This document shows positions 17,701 to 30,300 of a stretch of 64,000 nt of DNA, piece by piece. The DNA comes from Trichostrongylus colubriformis (lineage: Eukaryota; Nematoda; Chromadorea; Rhabditida; Trichostrongylidae). The translations under genes were made by a program, and so were the position numbers. The notes under the pieces were generated by a model that did not search any database, was not told the origin of the DNA, and saw nothing but the letters and a program-made list of their open reading frames with translations. How positions within the stretch are numbered: the stretch's first letter is position 1; each line of letters starts with the position of its first letter. The stretch spans positions 4,784,965-4,848,964 of the forward strand of contig OZ022257.1 in the NCBI GenBank assembly GCA_963978905.1, in the 5' to 3' direction.

Positions 17701-20700
17701 TGGTTTCGCGATGCGTGTTTATAGTTCAAGTGACGGCGCGATGCGACCCAATGATTCGATAAGTGCATGACTTAAAGTTGCATAGCAGTCTTAACTTCCC
17801 ATCATCGCTGGTCAATGCTTTGTCGCGGCGTGGTGCTGTTCGTTGCCTATCGCAAGTTGTTCAGATGATTACAGGTTTTTATTTATTGATTTGTGCAACT
17901 TGCTCTTAGAGATTGTACCACCTTGCCTTCAGATTCATAACTGAATTGTTTTGTTTGAGGATGGGTTTCTTGAGAAGAGTGTAGTCGTATACCTTATGTA
18001 TCATAATGAAATGACAGGACGAACAGGCTTATCTACGAAAAATGATTGAGTATAAATGATGTGACAGAACTCGACTATAGAATAGGACTCCCACAGTACA
18101 AAGAAAGTGCTACATACGTACGGCAGATATTTCACGTGTAGGCGGGTCATACCAAAACTACTATTCTGTGTTTTTGTTATGCATGGATGCCGATATCGTT
18201 ACTACGAACTTTTGTTTCGATATTTTGTTGCCCTTTGTCACGCATCATCACATGTCCATCCTCATAGGGCGACTAATCTGATTACCGTAACTTTGTATGT
18301 GGGTTTTTAAGCAATGGCAGTATTCAGCTACTGAATTCGTAGTGCGATGGTTTTTCATAATTCTCCAAACCTGGTATTCCATCAAGGGCAAGGTTGCCAC
18401 TACTATGGATGGGTTTTCTGCCCTGAACCCGTGGGATTAGGTTGGTACAGTAGGAGCGAATTTTATAGTATCATCGTGTTTCGGACAGATTTTTGAAGCA
18501 TTGAACGCAGTTCTAAAGATATGCTTTCCAGCTCTCTCCCATGATGCTGTTCTTGCGGGTCGACATGTGAATGACATATCAATTCGTGTTCGAAAAGCAG
18601 AAAAACAAGGCTCAAGTTCGCTCACTGAGAAGGAATTTTACAATATACTCATAGATAAGTACCTGATGACAGATGAACAGTTGATCAGAAACGGGTAAGT
18701 GTGGTCTTATGTCACCGTCCTTTGATTTCTCTTTACTTCCCTTTTCGCTACGAATTTTTTGAAGGTATCCAAGAGCTGTAGTGGGTGAAGAGCAACTGGT
18801 GACAATAGCGCCGACTTATTTTGAGAAATCGAAATCACAGAAGTCGTGGGCTGAAAAAGACGGTAAGCATGCGTTGTTGGCTGTTTTTTCCAACTTTTTG
18901 TGCAATAATAGTCTTTATCGCCGGCTATGAATGCTGATCCCTGTGCACTTGCCCGTGTTCTTTCATGTTTGTCTCATCGGACTCTTATGAAAGTGTTATA
19001 GATCTCGAGCGTTTGTGCTCACGCTGTCATAAAGAGTTTCGGCTCGATCCCAAGGGAAATGTGGTCTCAGCTGAGTGCATTTATCACTTCAAGGGACTTC
19101 AGAGACGTGGAGGTATGCCTTTAATTATTTTCCTACTCGCTTCCTTTTTTACCATTCGCTTTCTCTTTTCTGCCAAACATTCTTTTCTCCTCTTCCTTCT
19201 TTTCTTGCTTAATTTACCTATATTTCATTTACTAAACCCTGTCTTCTCTCCTACAAGTGAATGACTCATAGGTATGCGTGGCGAGTCCTACTTTGGCTGT
19301 TGTGGTGCAGATCGCAACACGCCGGGATGTTGTGTAGCGGAAGCGCACGTCTCTGATACTTTGAATGCAGAAGCTCTGCGTGAATTCACCCCCACACCGC
19401 CTTCACGTGGAGAAGATGACCCAAGAAATGAAAAGGTCTGTGTGCAAAAGTCCAGATTGTTAGGATATGATTTTCAATTTACTGAGCTAGCCTGTTGTAG
19501 GTTTATGCCATGGATTGCGAAATGGTATACGGTGTATGGGGCCCTGAATTAGCTCGTGTATCTGTAGTAGATATGGATAACAAATTAGTGCTTGATCTCA
19601 TTGTAAAGCCTCACAATAGAATAATCGACTATAACACACGGTTCTCCGGTCTGACGGCTAACCAAGTCGAAGCATCAACAATCGATCTCTTTGAGGTTTG
19701 TTATTTTTATTCTGCTGGAGTAATTTTTAGCCAATTTTGGTGATTTTCAGGCACAAAATCGACTTTTTGAACTAGTAAACGAGCAAAGTATATTGATTGG
19801 ACATAGTCTTGAATCGGATTTGAAAGCAATGAGACTTCGTCATGAGAAAGTGGTGGACACCGCCGTTGTTTACGAGCACAGGTAAATTTTTTTGAGTGTT
19901 AATCATAACAGGTTCCCTTCCTTACTGTCAACAGAATTGTGTCAATAATAAAGTCAGAGCGTTCTGTTGATTTGTACTTGGACGCGCTCAATCAATTTCA
20001 TTTGCTGTGGGCAGTCGATTTACTAGCGGTAACCGGTATCGCATCAGAATCTTGTTTGATGACTTTCACTCTATCCCAATAAGAAACCATCCGTGTTTTT
20101 GGATTCCACTAGAAACAGGGGAGTAGAATAGTAAATTGAGAGTAGAAGAAAGCCTAGGAGATGCGACTTGGGAAGGTCCACAGTCTTGACATCAGGGTGA
20201 AACATTCTCATTGCAATTTTTCGCGTCTTTTTGCCGAACAGAAGTGTTTCTATGTGTTTTTCAGTAGTTTTTCTCTTATGAATAATGAGAACGCGCGCTT
20301 AAACCGTTCTAACGTTTTTGTAACTATATTTATCCCTTTTGTTCAATAATTTGTTGAAAAAACCGACAATGATGCATCATCTTAGAACAGTTATCCCTTT
20401 GTGCGAGATTAGTTCAAAGCAAAGCGTCGTGTGTTTGTCATCTTGGTATTGTTGTATTCGCGTAGTGGATTCCCAACCATCTTTTGAATTTGAACTTTAG
20501 GTGTTGATTCTCACCACGTTTCTTTCTATTTGCTGTTAGTCTAATTTTTCATGTCCGCTGACCTACTTATCATTGCTTGAAGAAAGTGTAGTTTTCGTCC
20601 ATTATATTTTATGTGACGTTATTCAGGCAAGGTTTCCCTTTCAAACGAGCCCTACGGAATCTCGCCAGCGAATATCTCCAAAAGATCATCCAAGAAGATG

Positions 20701-20852
20701 GTGTGTGCTTGTTGTATAAAAGTTTTAAAGTAATTGACACTATTTCAATGTGTAAAAACTTATTCCTTATAGATAGCGGTCACGACAGTCAAGAAGATGC
20801 TGCCACATGTATGAGTCTTATGCTTTTGAAAGCAAAGGATGCCTGCAAATGA
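5746..20852 (+). CDS. REXO1: REXO1-type 3'-5' RNA exonuclease (DEDDh family)
   Basis: Predicted nuclear RNA exonuclease of the REXO1 / Elongin A-binding protein family. Exons run about 5746-6162, 6333-6440, 6504-6617, 7501-7635, 7835-8044, 8191-8265, 8658-8888, 15576-15704, 16038-16118, 16209-16277, 16308-16346, 17075-17201, 18489-18694, 18765-18862, 19002-19112, 19272-19435, 19501-19695, 19751-19881, 20627-20700 and 20773-20852, about 930 residues. The N-terminal half is Ser/Lys/Glu-rich with KREEKKRKKKEE runs. The C-terminal half has a Cys-rich module (CSRCHKEF...YFGCCGA...GCCVAEAH) and then the exonuclease motifs: AMDCEMVYG (Exo I, D and E), HNRIIDYNTRFSG, IGHSLESDL (Exo II, D) and GHDSQEDAATCM (Exo III, H and D). 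All catalytic residues are present. Almost all exons join in phase. The 17201-to-18489 junction does not, so a short exon is probably missing; an acceptor near 17673 is a candidate. AATAAA follows at 21106. Confidence 0.93.
10999..11247. mobile_element. Fold-back MITE, family A (249 bp)
   Basis: Termini AGGAGTCGTCCACGG and CCGTGGACGACTCCT are perfect inverted repeats, flanked on both sides by TCAA. The interior is a shortened version of the 425-bp copies at 22927 and 26377, sharing TGAAACTCTGCATGCGGCC and the GCTGTATCTCAGCCGGATTCAC tract. There is no coding capacity. It lies in a REXO1 intron. Confidence 0.85.
11635..11705 (+). pseudogene. tRNA-Arg(CCG)-like pseudogene or tRNA-derived repeat
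   Basis: A perfect 7-bp acceptor stem is formed by GTGTCGG and CCGACAC. An A-box-like TAGTGTAATGGATTAGC gives a 4-bp D stem. The anticodon-loop region reads GTCCGGAA, consistent with anticodon CCG, and AGTGCAGGTCGATTCC resembles the T arm and B box of tRNA-Arg. The anticodon stem and T loop are each about one base short, and the CCA-proximal stem is intact. A TTTT follows at about 11711. The overall likeness to tRNA-Arg suggests a decayed gene or the head of a SINE rather than an active tRNA. Confidence 0.5.
14405..14589. mobile_element. PIF/Harbinger-like MITE, family B (diverged copy)
   Basis: The right end, AGTATGAATGAGGCC, and the interior CGGAGACGCAGAGACACGTAACCACGCCCTGC match the family B copies at 44437, 60058 and 61721. 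The left end is diverged. The element is palindromic and non-coding, and lies in the long REXO1 intron. Confidence 0.6.
15786..15935. mobile_element. Small palindromic element with 8-bp flanking repeat (family D)
   Basis: Inverted arms of about 30 bp read CGGAGCGCCTGATAGGGCG and CGCCCTATCAGGCGCTCCG, each extended by GTGGNCTACGGAC or its complement. Between them is a GAGTGAGAG-rich spacer. An exact 8-bp direct repeat ATGTACTC flanks the unit at 15778-15785 and 15936-15943, which would fit a hAT-type duplication. It lies in the REXO1 intron just after the 15576-15704 exon. Confidence 0.7.
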
Positions 20853-21300
20853 TAGTAGAAAAAATTTATACACCTCATGTGTGCTTTTGATGTCATCACG
20901 TGGCTTCTGTGAAGTACACTTGCCTTGTATCTATGGCGATCAGGCCGTAATGGTCATGTTGGACAGTATTCGACTCACTAATTTCATCGTTCCACTTTCC
21001 AACGGATCATCTTGTATCTTTATCATGATTTTGACTCTTTCGTGTATTCTGAGCATAACCACGCTGGTTGACAATGTTTCTAGTCCTGTTACAATTTGTT
21101 ATTTTAATAAAAATTTCTGAACTTTTCTTAAAGCGTTCAAATGGAAAGGGGCTGCCGTACCTTATTTCGAACTTATTCTAAGGAAGATATTTGCTTAGTG
21201 CTTGCTTAGCTGTAATTTGCTGGAGATGTGTGTTGAACAGCCATGAAGCGCTTTTATGAGCCATCATTTATGCCAGAAAGTACGGTTTGTAGATTCAGAT
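20853..21300 (+). promoter_or_regulatory. REXO1 3' end and AGK trans-splice site (possible operon junction)
   Basis: A canonical AATAAA lies at 21106-21111, about 250 bases after the REXO1 stop. A pyrimidine-poor but usable acceptor GGTTTGTAG ends at 21292, eight bases before the AGK start codon. The poly(A) signal to acceptor distance is about 180 bases, close to the spacing of nematode operon junctions. Trans-splicing of AGK is inferred, not shown. Confidence 0.5.
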
Positions 21301-24300
21301 ATGGCGAGTGTTGTGGTGAAAGTACAGAAGCTGGGAAAGACTCTATGGGAGCATAAGAAGAAAACGATGACGGCAGGAGTACTCCTGTATGTCGCAGGGA
21401 ACTATGCTGCCACTTGGCACATGTACGTGTATTTTTGAACGATACAGTGCCGTTTTTCACTTTTTAGCCATTTTCTGGTTATCACCGGCTCTTTTACCAG
21501 TGACGATCATGTTTGGTCGTACTCTCTTAGCACTGCTTGAATTTGCTTGCGCTATTTTTTTTTTGTTAGCCTGTTTGAAGTGTACGCTGAGTCTCAATCC
21601 AAAATGGCGTCCATCCGTGGCCAACGAGGTGCGCCTCTTGGAGTTCCCTGCTGTATGCATCTACGAGCTACGCCACATAACCGATTGTCGTTCAGATTTC
21701 GCGTTAGAAGGCTGCAATGTGAACGAGAAACGGATGCGCGGTATATCCTTAGAAAGGTGCTCAACACCAAGCGCTGCATCCTTTGAAGGCATCATTAGGG
21801 GAAAGTAGGACGAAAAGTAAAAAAAAAGTAGTGAATGTGAAATTCGAGATGCCTAGTAACAGGACAGCGAAGAAACAACGGATGGAATTGGCCGAAAACC
21901 CGAGAAATAGGACCCCTTTCCACTGCTGATTCTTGACGCGGACGACCTGTCCTTCAAGAGGGGAGTAGTCTGATCTAGTTTTCCATTGGCATGTTGCCAA
22001 GTAAACACTAGGGAATGTTTGGAAATACGACAGCATCTATTTTGGAGTGAGCTTCAAACTAAAATGCGAAAGCGCTCCGCAAAACCTTCGATCCTGCCGC
22101 ATCTCCTTGGCCGCTCCCACCCCAGTCAATCGGGAATTACGTCTTCGGGAGGCGGGGTCGACAAATCAAAGAGGCGGAACAGACAAGCGGTTGCGGCGTT
22201 TTGCGGCGTTTCTACAGCTCGGAGGGGCGCTTTTTCACCGCGATTTCGCCACAGATAGCCTTTTTAGGCGCAGGACTACCATGTTAGTGACTTTTTGTAC
22301 GGATCTCTCCATTATCGCCTTACCCCTAATGCTGTCTTTAACCCTCCAACAAAGTTGCTGTGAAGCAATCGCGTAGCTGTTGTCTTTCAATAAGCAAATG
22401 TGAATGCGCATGTTGATAATCGTGTTAGGTGACAAACGGTCGTGGTCTAAGGAAGCAGTTCTCGACTTTTTGCTGTTTGAAATCCAAAAAAAACTACATG
22501 GCTCTTCGCGTAACTGATTGCATATAATGTACATAGTTTGTTCATAGTGGTGTATATAGTTTCTTTCGTGAGCAGGAGGCTGCTGTCTAATGGGTGCATT
22601 GGCATTTTTAATTAAGGGATCGCTTCACTGAGCTTAAAATTCTAGTGGTAGATACGGGAACAGTGAAGGTGATGCAATACCGGTATCTCATCGTAAGCTT
22701 ATGTGAACTTATTGATGAATTCTCATGAGTCCTTACAGGAATAGTAAAATTCGTGCTGCATATGCTCGTCAGGCAAAGAAGTTCGGTGAAGCACCAGTCT
22801 CAGGTCAGCTCATCCACATGGATCTTCTTCGTGTTTCCTGTTTGTTCCTATTAGTAATTTTTGACATAATTCACTTAGCCTTTAAAGACAGCAAATGGGA
22901 ATTCGGGTGCTCAGAATACGGCTTAAAGGAATCGTCCACGGAAAATGAGTTTTTGTGTTACCCATATATTTATGTTGTATTTGCCTGATGTTGGCCTCAT
23001 GCAAAATTTCACGCGAAAAAACGTGAATCTGGCTGAGATACAGCACCAAAAAGTGCGGTCCCAGTGGGCGGGGCCTCCGTGTAAAAGCCTCGTACCGCGT
23101 CCGCCGTGGTCGGAGACGCATTGTAGGGAGAGAAGGTTACGTAAACAGTCCTACTCTCCGTTCCCAACGGCGGCGGACCACGGGACGATGCTTTTACTCT
23201 TAGGCCCCGCCCACTGGGACCGCACTTTGTGGTGCTGTATCTCAGCCAGATTCACGTTTTTTCGCGTGAAATTTTGCATGAGGCCAACATTAGGCAAATA
23301 CAACATAAATATATGGGTAACACAAAAACTCATTTTCCGTGGACGATTCCTTTAAGTGAGATCTTTGGATTAAAGATATCATCCAGTGATACAAGAAAAG
23401 CTCACCAACAAGGCTCTGGTCGGCATATTGCCCAGATTGGCTCCTCCCACAAGCGAGCATGGCATATGCTGCTGCCTGTGACCGCCACATGTGGCAGATT
23501 CGCTTCCCTTTCTCATGTGCAGTTTTTCGTAAAACTGTAGACTTTGCTTGCGCTGCAGCGTGTGAAATCTTGAATAATCTAGTAGAATTACTCATAACTG
23601 GAAACAGAAAGTTAAATCATCAAGTGATCAGTGAACAAAAGTGCTTGAGCAGCCTGTTGGATGTGTTGTCAACACAAACACCAGGTGTCAGATGAGTTGT
23701 CGTAGCTGAGTGTAGTGGAGCGAACGCGCGAGTAAGTCAGTAAGGGTTGTTAATGGCTGAATCGCGACAATGAGGGGAGTCGGTCGTAAATCTAGCTCCT
23801 CACGGTGCCGTTGCCCGTTGTCTTAAGCGTCCCACAGCTTCAGGCTTCGCGCTGGCTGAAAACCAAAACATCTTTATCGGTCATCGAACATCGTATTCCA
23901 CTGCTTTGAAATAAGCACTAGTCCCCTAAACTCACGACCGTAACAGCTTGCTATGCGCGCTCACTAGGCAATGATAAATAGTCAACAGACGTGGGGTAAG
24001 GCTACTTACGCCAGAAAATCGCTTCGCGGCGTCGTACTCGCGGCGCCCAGTACGACTTGCGAATCGATTGCCCTTGGGAGCCCGAAGTAGCAAGGCTGCG
24101 TCACCTCTGCGCTTCCATCCATGCCACACTGCCTCCTGCACCCATGCCATCCTGCCTCCTCCACCCATGCCACACTGCCTCGTTTGAAGGCTGCCATGCT
24201 CCGCCACTGGCACTCGCACTCGCACCCGCCGCGCCGCTCGTCGCGGGCGGCCACGCGATTTTCTGGCGTAAGTAGCCTCACCCACAGAAGTGTATTGTAT

Positions 24301-27300
24301 AATATCAGACGTTATTTAGAAGAACGACTTTCCGTTTTATAGCCGAAGAGAGGCCTCGTCGTGTTCTCGTACTTGCTAATGTTTCATCAAATGAACGATC
24401 ATGTTATGACGACTTCACGAAAAATGCCCTGCCATTGATGCATTTGGCGGGTCTTCAGGTTGATATAATCAAGGTATTCATGTCATCAATTTCAGTGCGT
24501 GCTAAGTTTCCACTGCTATAGCGCCTGTATAAAAGATTTTGTACACATATGATTTTTTCACATACGTGCTCGAAGTATCTCCTTCAATCAGGCTGACAAT
24601 GAAGATCAATTAGAGGCTCTAGCAGCAGCTGTGGACACACAAGAAGCGGATGCCATCTACATCGTAGGTGGTGATGGCACCCTTGGAAGAGTTGTAACTG
24701 GTATTCTACGAAATAGGTTCTTTTTCTTTTTCCTTGGTTTAATTCAACTATCCAGCTGCTATTTTGTGAGGATCAGACTGGGGCTCCAGGAAGTCACTTG
24801 GCCATGGCCCGCATTATTCAGTATACTGTATTCAGAATAGGTGGTTCGAGGCTAGGACGGGACTAAGACACCTATTACCTTTCTTCATGAGGAGAAAGAA
24901 GTTTACCACCGTGGTAAAGATACATGCGACCATCGCCTACAGGTCCAAGAGGACCGGGTACAGGTACGGTATTTGCGGATTCTCTGGTTGGTGGCTGCCT
25001 ATCTGTGGTTTTGCAGCTCAGATAAGGTGGCTGGGTTCAACGACTCTCCACGATTCATAAAGCAACCTTAAAGATACCAGGAGCGGTGAATTCGGCAGGC
25101 TGTGGAGTATGATAGTAGGTGTGCTCAGCAATGTAGCAGTAGAGAAAGAACGACATAAAACCGCGAAAACACCGAGGAATAAGAACCCGAAAATCCCCTT
25201 CTCTCTCGTCCTCTGCGTCACTAGCCGGAGTAGACTGAAGACAGGTCAGAGTCTGAACCAGCCAGCCGCGATCGTTGTCCCGCCTTCCCCCCCCCCCACA
25301 GCGACTCCCCCGGCCGCATAACCGCCGCATAACGGCATGCCGAGCTGCGGGGTCGTTACAAGACCCCAAGCCGCTTTTTTTCAATGCGATTTTCGTCACA
25401 TATGATCTCTAAAGTAGAAGGTTCGTTTTCAGAGAACATGTACTCCCAGATCTCAGTTTTCCCTTACCCCTACTGGTGCCTTTAATGGTCAAGGTGCGGT
25501 GATATGGGGATTAAAGAGAAGACATTTCCTTATAAATGAATGTTATAGATAGAAGGAATCAGTAAGTTTCATAACTTGTTCCGGAAGGTGTCGTTCTTAC
25601 GTTGGTGCACAGGGTCATGCTCCGCCTCTGAGCTGCGGCCATGAACGCCGATTGGAGACGGATTGGTGACTGGTGAACGGTGGAAAGGGACCTGTTTCGG
25701 GTTTTTGGGCCTCTCTTTCTCCCCATTGCGACACTACTCAGCATTCCCTACTCACTACTCATCTTTCAAATTCAACATTCGATTACCAAATTGCCCGTCG
25801 TGGTGCCTTACAGTGTCCTGAGAGCCCGCCTTCGTCTGTCAATGGACTGCAGAGAATCAAGGATTACAGGGATGAGCGCTAAAATATTCAAATTTTCATA
25901 GATTCTTATTGCCATTGTAAAAGTCGAGGGAAAGTGACTTTTTGGAACCACTTCTATTTTAAAGGAATCGTGCATGGGAATATTAGTTTCTCTGTTGCCC
26001 ATATATCTGTGCTGCATTTGCTTAATAGAGCCGCATGCAAAGTTTCACTTGGATAAGTGAAAATACGGCTTAGATATAGCCCCTCAAAGTAGCGGACGAT
26101 GGGGCGGGCCTCCGAATGGGTGCTCCGCCCCGTCGTCTGCCGCAGACAGGGATGCAAAGTGGAAACAGAAAATTCTAAGCAGTCCCACTCTGCGTCTCTG
26201 ACCGCACGGGACGACAGGGCGGGGCACCCGCTCTAGGCCTTACTTTGAGTAGCTGTATCCTATTAATAACCGGGTTCTCACCCCTCCGCTTGTAACTACG
26301 CGGCTCTTATTGATCAAATGCAACATAAATATACGGGTAACAGAGAAGCTCTTTTTCCTGTGTACGATTCCTTTAAAGGAATCGTCCACGGAAAATGAGT
26401 TTCTGTGTTACCCATGTATTTATGTTGTATTTGCCTAATGTTGGCCTTATGCAAAATTTCACGCGAAAAAATGTGAATCTGGCTGAGATACAGCACCACA
26501 AAGTGCGGTCCCAGCGGGCGGGGCCTCCGTGTAAAAACCTCGTACCGCGTCCACCGTGGTCGGAGACGCATTGTAGGAACAGAAGGTTACGTAAACAGTC
26601 CTACTCTACGTTCCCAACGGCGGCAGAACACGGGACGAGGCTTTTACTCTTGGGCCCCGCCCACTGGGACCGCACTTTGTGGTGCTGTATCTCAGCCAGA
26701 TTCACATTTTTTCGCGTGAAATTTTGCATGAGGCCAACATTAGGCAAATACAACATAAACATGTGGGTAACACAAAAACTCATTTTCCGTGGACGATTCC
26801 TTCAACCATCCCGTCCAACTCAGGTTTGAGCTCGACTTTACTACGGCCCTTTTTAGAGAAAAGAGTTTGCTGCCGATAGGAGTGTTCCCAGGTGGATATG
26901 ACAATCTTTCACTAAGGCGACTTGTTCCACATGTATTCGGTAAGTAAGTGCATTGGGAGTTTTGTTTCATGAGAATTGTACAGATATTTTGAACAAATTT
27001 TTTTTGAATAACATATCAAAATCAAACTGCAGAATCAACGGACGACGTTCGAAGAATGTGCGAGAGTGCAATGGCTCTCATTGAAGAAGAAAGTCGCAAA
27101 GTGTCCGCTTTTGAGTTCACACTTGTAGGTCTACACAATGTCTTCATTTCCATAACCGTCGTCTTATCTGTTCGACTTCAGGAAGGCGATGAGGCGAATG
27201 CTCAGCCAATTTATAGCGTCGGTGACGTGGGTGCTGGATGGTTCCGTCACATCGAGGAACGCAGGCGTAAGCTGTGGTACTTTGGAGCGTTGAAACGGCG

Positions 27301-30300
27301 TTGGGCTTATCTTTGGGAAATGCTTAAGGTCAGTTTATCAATATCTATTTGAAGGAATCGTCCACGGAAAAATGAGTTTGCTTGTTGCCCATATATTTAT
27401 GTTGCCCATATGTGTTAGCCTAATAGGGGCCACATGCAAAGTTTCACGCGGAAAGTGAAAATTCGGCTAAGATACAACTCCCCAAATTCACGACCGGGTG
27501 AGCGAGGCCTCCGAGTAAAAGCCCCGACCCGTCGTCCACCGTGGTTGGGAACGGATAGTGGGAACTGTTTACGTAACTTTCTGTTCCTACAGTGCGTCTC
27601 CAACCGCGGCGGACGACGGATGGGCACTTGCTCGGGGCCCCGCCCACCCCGGGAACGGTCGATTCTATCGTCACGCCCGTTGCGTCGTGCCGCACACGCC
27701 ACGCGCGGCCGCTTGCGCGACAGATGGCAAGAGCTTGAGCATTGGGATTCCATTGACTGAGTTTCAAGACGAAAACGTTCCTCTACACATTCAGTATAAC
27801 CGCAACGAGTAACACGACAATTTTCTAAGCCAAATACTTTGCCCACAGTTGTTCTCATGAAAGTCAGTTCACGAAGGTTGATGTCAGCTCCCGTAGTACA
27901 TTCGCCATTTCAAAACCTTTACGGAAGCTATGAACAAAACAGAAGTGGGTAAAAACTATGAAAGAACACAGACTGTTAACTGTTGTTTAGGCAGACGCTA
28001 TTTCAATGGAAGAGCCAGCCTATCCACCTCCACAATAAGACAATACTTGACTAAATACAATGTTCTGAGAATATATAATCACTTATTGAACAATAGTTAT
28101 TCACTTTCCCCCTTTACGATTCAAAGCCTGTCCTGCCATCTTGGCCGCGAGAAGTGCGACGCCGCATGCCCCGCCCACTGGCGCGGCTTCGCGGTCCGGG
28201 TCACGATAGAATCAACCCACACCCCGCCCACCCAGCCGAGACTTTGTGGTTGTATTTCAGCCGGATTCACGTTTTTCGCGTGAAACTTTGCATGCGGTTC
28301 ATGGGTAGCAGAAAAACTTATTCTTCCGTGGAAGATCCCTTCAAATCAGTGTAGTAATCAATTCCTTTGAAATGAACAGCTGTTGTTGTAGTCTTTTGCC
28401 ACGGAAGTGGTCTCCCCCTCAGATGAGGAGCTTCACTTAGCATTCCTCTTTCATTCACGTGAATGACAGAGTGCATTCCTGTTTTTGCCTTGTAATGGCC
28501 CATTGTGTGACAGAGGAAGTTTACACTATGGTCTCACTAGGTTGTGTCTCAGCTAAGTTTTCTGAGGTGAAACAGTACGATTAAACCCAAAATTTAATGA
28601 TCGCGCGTTATTAATTATGAACTGCTTGGAGGTATGCCGAGAAATCTAAGAGAGCTTGTAAACGATAAGAGTAGTCTACAAATGGCAGGGAAAGTTTTGA
28701 TCGAGTATATCACACAAGGCCCAATGGTGTTACATGTTCCAAAGTAAACATGGCTTCGAAACTGGAAACTGTAGGAATTTTTGTCCTTCTTACCTTATCG
28801 TAATACTTCGTCGAATTCACCACGTAACTACCATGGCTCACATATGTGGAGAGCGGGATTAGTTGTTTTATCGCAAATTGAGCGGCTCAGCACCCTACCG
28901 ACTTACCGTTGTGCCGTTTGAGCTGTGGATCGATCTGTGTGGCCACGGCAGCCCTGCTTATCGCGTGTAGAGGCGAGATATCCCCAAAGAAGGTACGTTT
29001 AAGTGCGAAGTGACCATATCATATCCGCAACTTGGCCCGAAGTGGCATACCCAGCGGCATGCGGGATATCCCTAGCAGGTTAGGTTAGGCAATCAGTGTA
29101 CGCTGAGTGGTATCCCAGAGCAGTCATCTTCGTGTGATACTTTTTCTGCAAACTTCTATGAAATGTCTTATTTCCATGTCCGTTGATGTGCGCTTGTGAG
29201 TGTGATGATCTTATTTCGGGTCAATTCAAGTCGAGGGGGAGACGCAACTTTGCGACAAATTTTCATCGACGTCGAGCTTCTTTCCTTCCCTAGGCTAAGG
29301 CTAAAGCAGATGAAACCTATGCTTTGACAGCTGCTTTTTCATGTGGAAGGAGAGGATATCAATTTTAGCCTAAGCCTAAGGAGGGAAAGGAGCTTCGACC
29401 TCGACGCAAAATTGCGTCTCCCCCCCCCCCCCCCCCCCGACTTGAGTTGACCCCTTATCTCTTCCAGTTAGTTCCTTCTTCTTCTTTTTTTTTCTTTCAC
29501 ATGCAAAGCATATGAAACTGTGGCTAACGGGAGGTTCTCCAGTCAACTGATCGGTGCGCAGCGGCTCACGTGGATGCACCCAGCGTTCATAAGAACTTGC
29601 TGAGGAGTTAAAGCACTGATGTGGTTTAAAAGACCGCTTGAGTTCATTCCTATCCACCGTAGCAATTTCTTTTTAACGTATACTGCGATGCGTATCGAAG
29701 TTAAAAGGCGCAGTAATGTGGCGTGTGTGACCGTGTAGGAGCTGACCAGGTTCATTGGTATATGCTCCATTGATTCCTTGTTATCACTGTGTAATATCAG
29801 CTGGAAATGTTTTCATCTACTTGACACATGGTGGGTGGGGAGAAGTACTTCCTTGTGATGTGCAGGATTATTAGTTTGCCTGCAACTCGCTAGTCTCTGC
29901 GCTCCTGTTAGCAGTTCATAAGCTGTATTCTCCCTTTTTGTTCATTGTCTTATCGGTTTCTGTATTTCACTGATCTGAACGCCAAACTAATTCTATACTT
30001 TTGCAGCGATCACCTACAGATATGGAAGCTAAGCTGACGTATGAGGAAGCGTGTACCGGTTGTCGAAGATGTCGCCCGGTCGTGGTATTTGAACCACCCG
30101 CCTGGCGCTGGTGGCATATTCTCACTGGACCACCACGTCTCCCAGAATCAGAGGGTTTGTGCATTTTTACTTATATTCAACCCCCGTATACCTTTTGGAA
30201 AAATTTTGAAGAATGGGGCACGAATTTTTACTCGTATTCAAAGCTGTATATTTTTTTGGAAAAATTTTGTGGTCAAATGAAGTCGGAAGGGGGAGGGGGG

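Noticed and set aside
22945..23355. 136-codon frame (and similar ones at 26395-26829 and their complements)
   Set aside because: These come from the two arms of the palindromic MITE; the same words appear on both strands and in each copy.
27415..27858. 147-codon minus-strand frame and plus-strand counterparts in the same place
   Set aside because: They lie in a GC-rich MITE arm, where open frames on several strands are expected.
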